A stretch of DNA of 7,242 nucleotides, taken from Deltaproteobacteria bacterium (lineage in GTDB: Bacteria > Desulfobacterota > Anaeroferrophillalia > Anaeroferrophillales > Tharpellaceae). The stretch spans positions 1-7,242 of the forward strand of contig DAOWIX010000064.1 of assembly GCA_030640695.1 (NCBI GenBank), written 5' to 3'. Positions 6,371 to 7,242 of the stretch are shown piece after piece. The notes beneath the pieces were generated by a model. The model was not told the DNA's origin and made no database searches. It saw only the letters and a list, made by a program, of their open reading frames with translations. A program made the translations under genes and the position numbers. Numbering within the stretch: position 1 is the stretch's first letter; every line of letters starts with the position of its first letter.

Positions 6371-6433
6371 GCAAATTCTGGGGACATAACCTGATTCTCC
6401 GAAGGAAATCGGGATTGTGTACCCTAAATTTGC
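6371..6433. repeat. 63-base imperfect palindrome, REP-like
   Basis: Nested arms pair as follows: 6371-6377 with 6427-6433 (7 pairs), 6380-6382 with 6422-6424 (3), 6384-6386 with 6418-6420 (3), 6390-6396 with 6407-6413 (7, including one T-G) and 6398-6400 with 6404-6406 (3) around a GAA loop. That is 23 pairs in 63 bases, far more structure than ordinary spacer. The left arm contains CTGGGGACA; GGGGACA-type arms are, from memory, common in extragenic palindromes linked to REP-associated transposases (RAYT) in deltaproteobacteria. No transposase gene is in this window. The T-G pair and the mismatches point to an old, decaying copy. Confidence 0.65.
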
Positions 6434-6440
6434 GGGTTAG

Positions 6441-6451
6441 CTGAATAGTTA
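6441..6451. repeat. Third copy of the CTGAATAGTTA arm
   Basis: This exactly matches the left arm at 6305-6315 and is the exact inverse of the arm at 6325-6335. With one extra base on each side it forms a 12-base inverted pair with 6324-6335 that encloses the 63-base palindrome. It lies 11 bases beyond the selD stop on the - strand. Confidence 0.7.
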
Positions 6452-6462
6452 CAATCTATCAC

Positions 6463-7242
6463 TCATAGAAGTTGGATACGACCAGGATCACTTTCGATAA
6501 ATTGTCCCACTGGCCAACACCCAGCCCCGGCCGCATTAAAACTGCGGACTACCGATTCAGCCCCGGCCGGATCGACGGCCAGCAAGAGACCACCCGAAGT
6601 CTGAGGGTCAAAAAGGAGATCACGAAGCAAGGGATCAGCCAGATCTTCGCCCAACAGACGAAAGCCGAAATGATCCCGATTGCGATGCCCCCCTTCCGGA
6701 AACATCCCCATACCATAAAACTCCTCGGCCCGATCAAGCAAAGGTACATGGCCCAATTCAACCCGAACCCCGACCCGGTCGTCGGCAATCATCTCAGCCA
6801 GATGGCCGAAAAAACCGAAACCGGTAACATCAGTACAGGCCCGCACCCACTGCCGCCACAAATCACCCTCACTCTCAGGCGGCAGAACATTAAGCCGTAG
6901 CATCCACTCAATAGACTGAGAAATTTCGGCCTCCGTGACAAAATCGGCTTTCAAGGCGGTCGCCAACACCCCATTACCTAGAGGTTTGGTCAACAGCAGA
7001 ATATCGCCGGCCAAAGCTCCCTGATTACGCCATATTTTATCAGGATGAACCTCACCGGTCACTGAAAGTCCATACTTTATCTCAGGATCATCAACACTGT
7101 GCCCACCGGCCAAAACGGCTCCGGCTTCGGCTATTTTATCGAGGCCACCGGCCAGAATCTGACGCAAAATCTCAGAATCCAGACACTTAATCGGAAAGGC
7201 CACCAGATTCATGGCGGTTAAGGGACGTCCACCCATGGCATA
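6463..7242 (-). CDS. selD: Selenide, water dikinase (selenophosphate synthetase), partial
   Basis: SelD makes selenophosphate from selenide and ATP; this is the selenium donor for selenocysteinyl-tRNA and for 2-selenouridine in tRNA. The 259 visible residues run from YAMGGRPLTAMNL, equivalent to about residue 94 of the 347-residue E. coli enzyme, to the TGA at 6463-6465. Visible motifs are AGGHSVDDPE, the LLLTKPLGNGVL block, TDVTGFGFFGHL (holding the metal-binding aspartate equivalent to Asp227) and DPQTSGGLLLAV, all in family order. The frame stays open to the right edge, so the gene is cut by the window and not truncated in the genome. The missing N-terminal part contains the catalytic Cys or Sec and Lys, so whether this SelD is itself a selenoprotein cannot be seen. 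It is codirectional with the U32 gene across a 184-base structured gap. Family confidence is very high. Confidence 0.96.
   Translation of the reverse strand, partial: YAMGGRPLTAMNLVAFPIKCLDSEILRQILAGGLDKIAEAGAVLAGGHSVDDPEIKYGLSVTGEVHPDKIWRNQGALAGDILLLTKPLGNGVLATALKADFVTEAEISQSIEWMLRLNVLPPESEGDLWRQWVRACTDVTGFGFFGHLAEMIADDRVGVRVELGHVPLLDRAEEFYGMGMFPEGGHRNRDHFGFRLLGEDLADPLLRDLLFDPQTSGGLLLAVDPAGAESVVRSFNAAGAGCWPVGQFIESDPGRIQLL

Larger units (their letters stand above)
6279..6462. other. Structured selD-U32 intergenic region
   Basis: This 184-base gap lies between two codirectional - strand genes and is dense in inverted and direct repeats. It holds a perfect 11-base inverted repeat (6305-6335), an AT-rich hairpin (6350-6364), a 63-base imperfect palindrome (6371-6433) and another copy of the 11-base arm (6441-6451). 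No convincing small gene is seen. The repeats suggest an inserted palindromic element, a regulatory leader, or both. Confidence 0.75.

Noticed and set aside
6279..6374. 32-residue N-terminal extension of the U32 protein from a TTG at 6374
   Set aside because: The TTG lies inside the REP-like palindrome, the added residues run through the inverted repeats and show no family sequence, and the U32 domain starts about 20 residues after the ATG at 6278.
6371..6433. The palindrome as a selD intrinsic terminator or a tRNA-like gene
   Set aside because: No T run follows the stem on the - strand, and it has no cloverleaf or CCA features.
6472..6900. A 142-codon open frame on the + strand across selD
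   Set aside because: It is antisense to the clearly recognisable SelD sequence and its translation resembles no family I know.

Overview
The window looks like bacterial chromosome of moderate GC content, most likely from a deltaproteobacterium in the broad sense (Desulfuromonadota/Geobacter-like or a relative). This rests on the GroEL sequence style, a HrcA/CIRCE-controlled groESL operon, and a selD next to a long U32-family gene. The placement is inferred from recalled family resemblance, not from a search. Most of the window is conserved housekeeping DNA. I do not see a defence island, CRISPR array, prophage or new multigene system.

Layout. On the + strand, the last 42 codons of an unrecognised gene (1-129) are followed after 14 bases by malQ, a GH77 4-alpha-glucanotransferase (144-1715). 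malQ converges on groEL, and the two share a bidirectional intrinsic terminator (1786-1822). Everything else is on the - strand. Read in the direction of transcription it runs: the C-terminal three quarters of selD (selenophosphate synthetase, entering from the right edge), a 184-base structured intergenic region, a 730-residue U32/RlhA-like protein, a sigma70-type promoter with a perfect CIRCE operator, groES, and groEL.

How the genes work together. groES and groEL encode the two rings of the Hsp60/Hsp10 chaperonin. Their shared promoter (TTGATT, 17 bases, TATATT) is followed directly by a perfect TTAGCACTC-N9-GAGTGCTAA operator, so heat-shock control by HrcA is very likely. MalQ handles maltodextrin or glycogen-derived glucans. 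SelD makes selenophosphate for selenocysteine and/or selenouridine. The U32 protein carries the family's cysteine cluster and probably modifies RNA (an RlhA-like rRNA hydroxylase) rather than acting as a protease. selD and the U32 gene are codirectional, but their gap is long and structured, so cotranscription is uncertain.

The least explained DNA is 6279-6462. It holds a 63-base imperfect palindrome with GGGGACA-type arms, resembling REP/RAYT-associated elements. It also holds three copies of CTGAATAGTTA (two direct, one inverted) that could form mutually exclusive hairpins, and a possible promoter overlapping one of them. This is the part most worth a second look.
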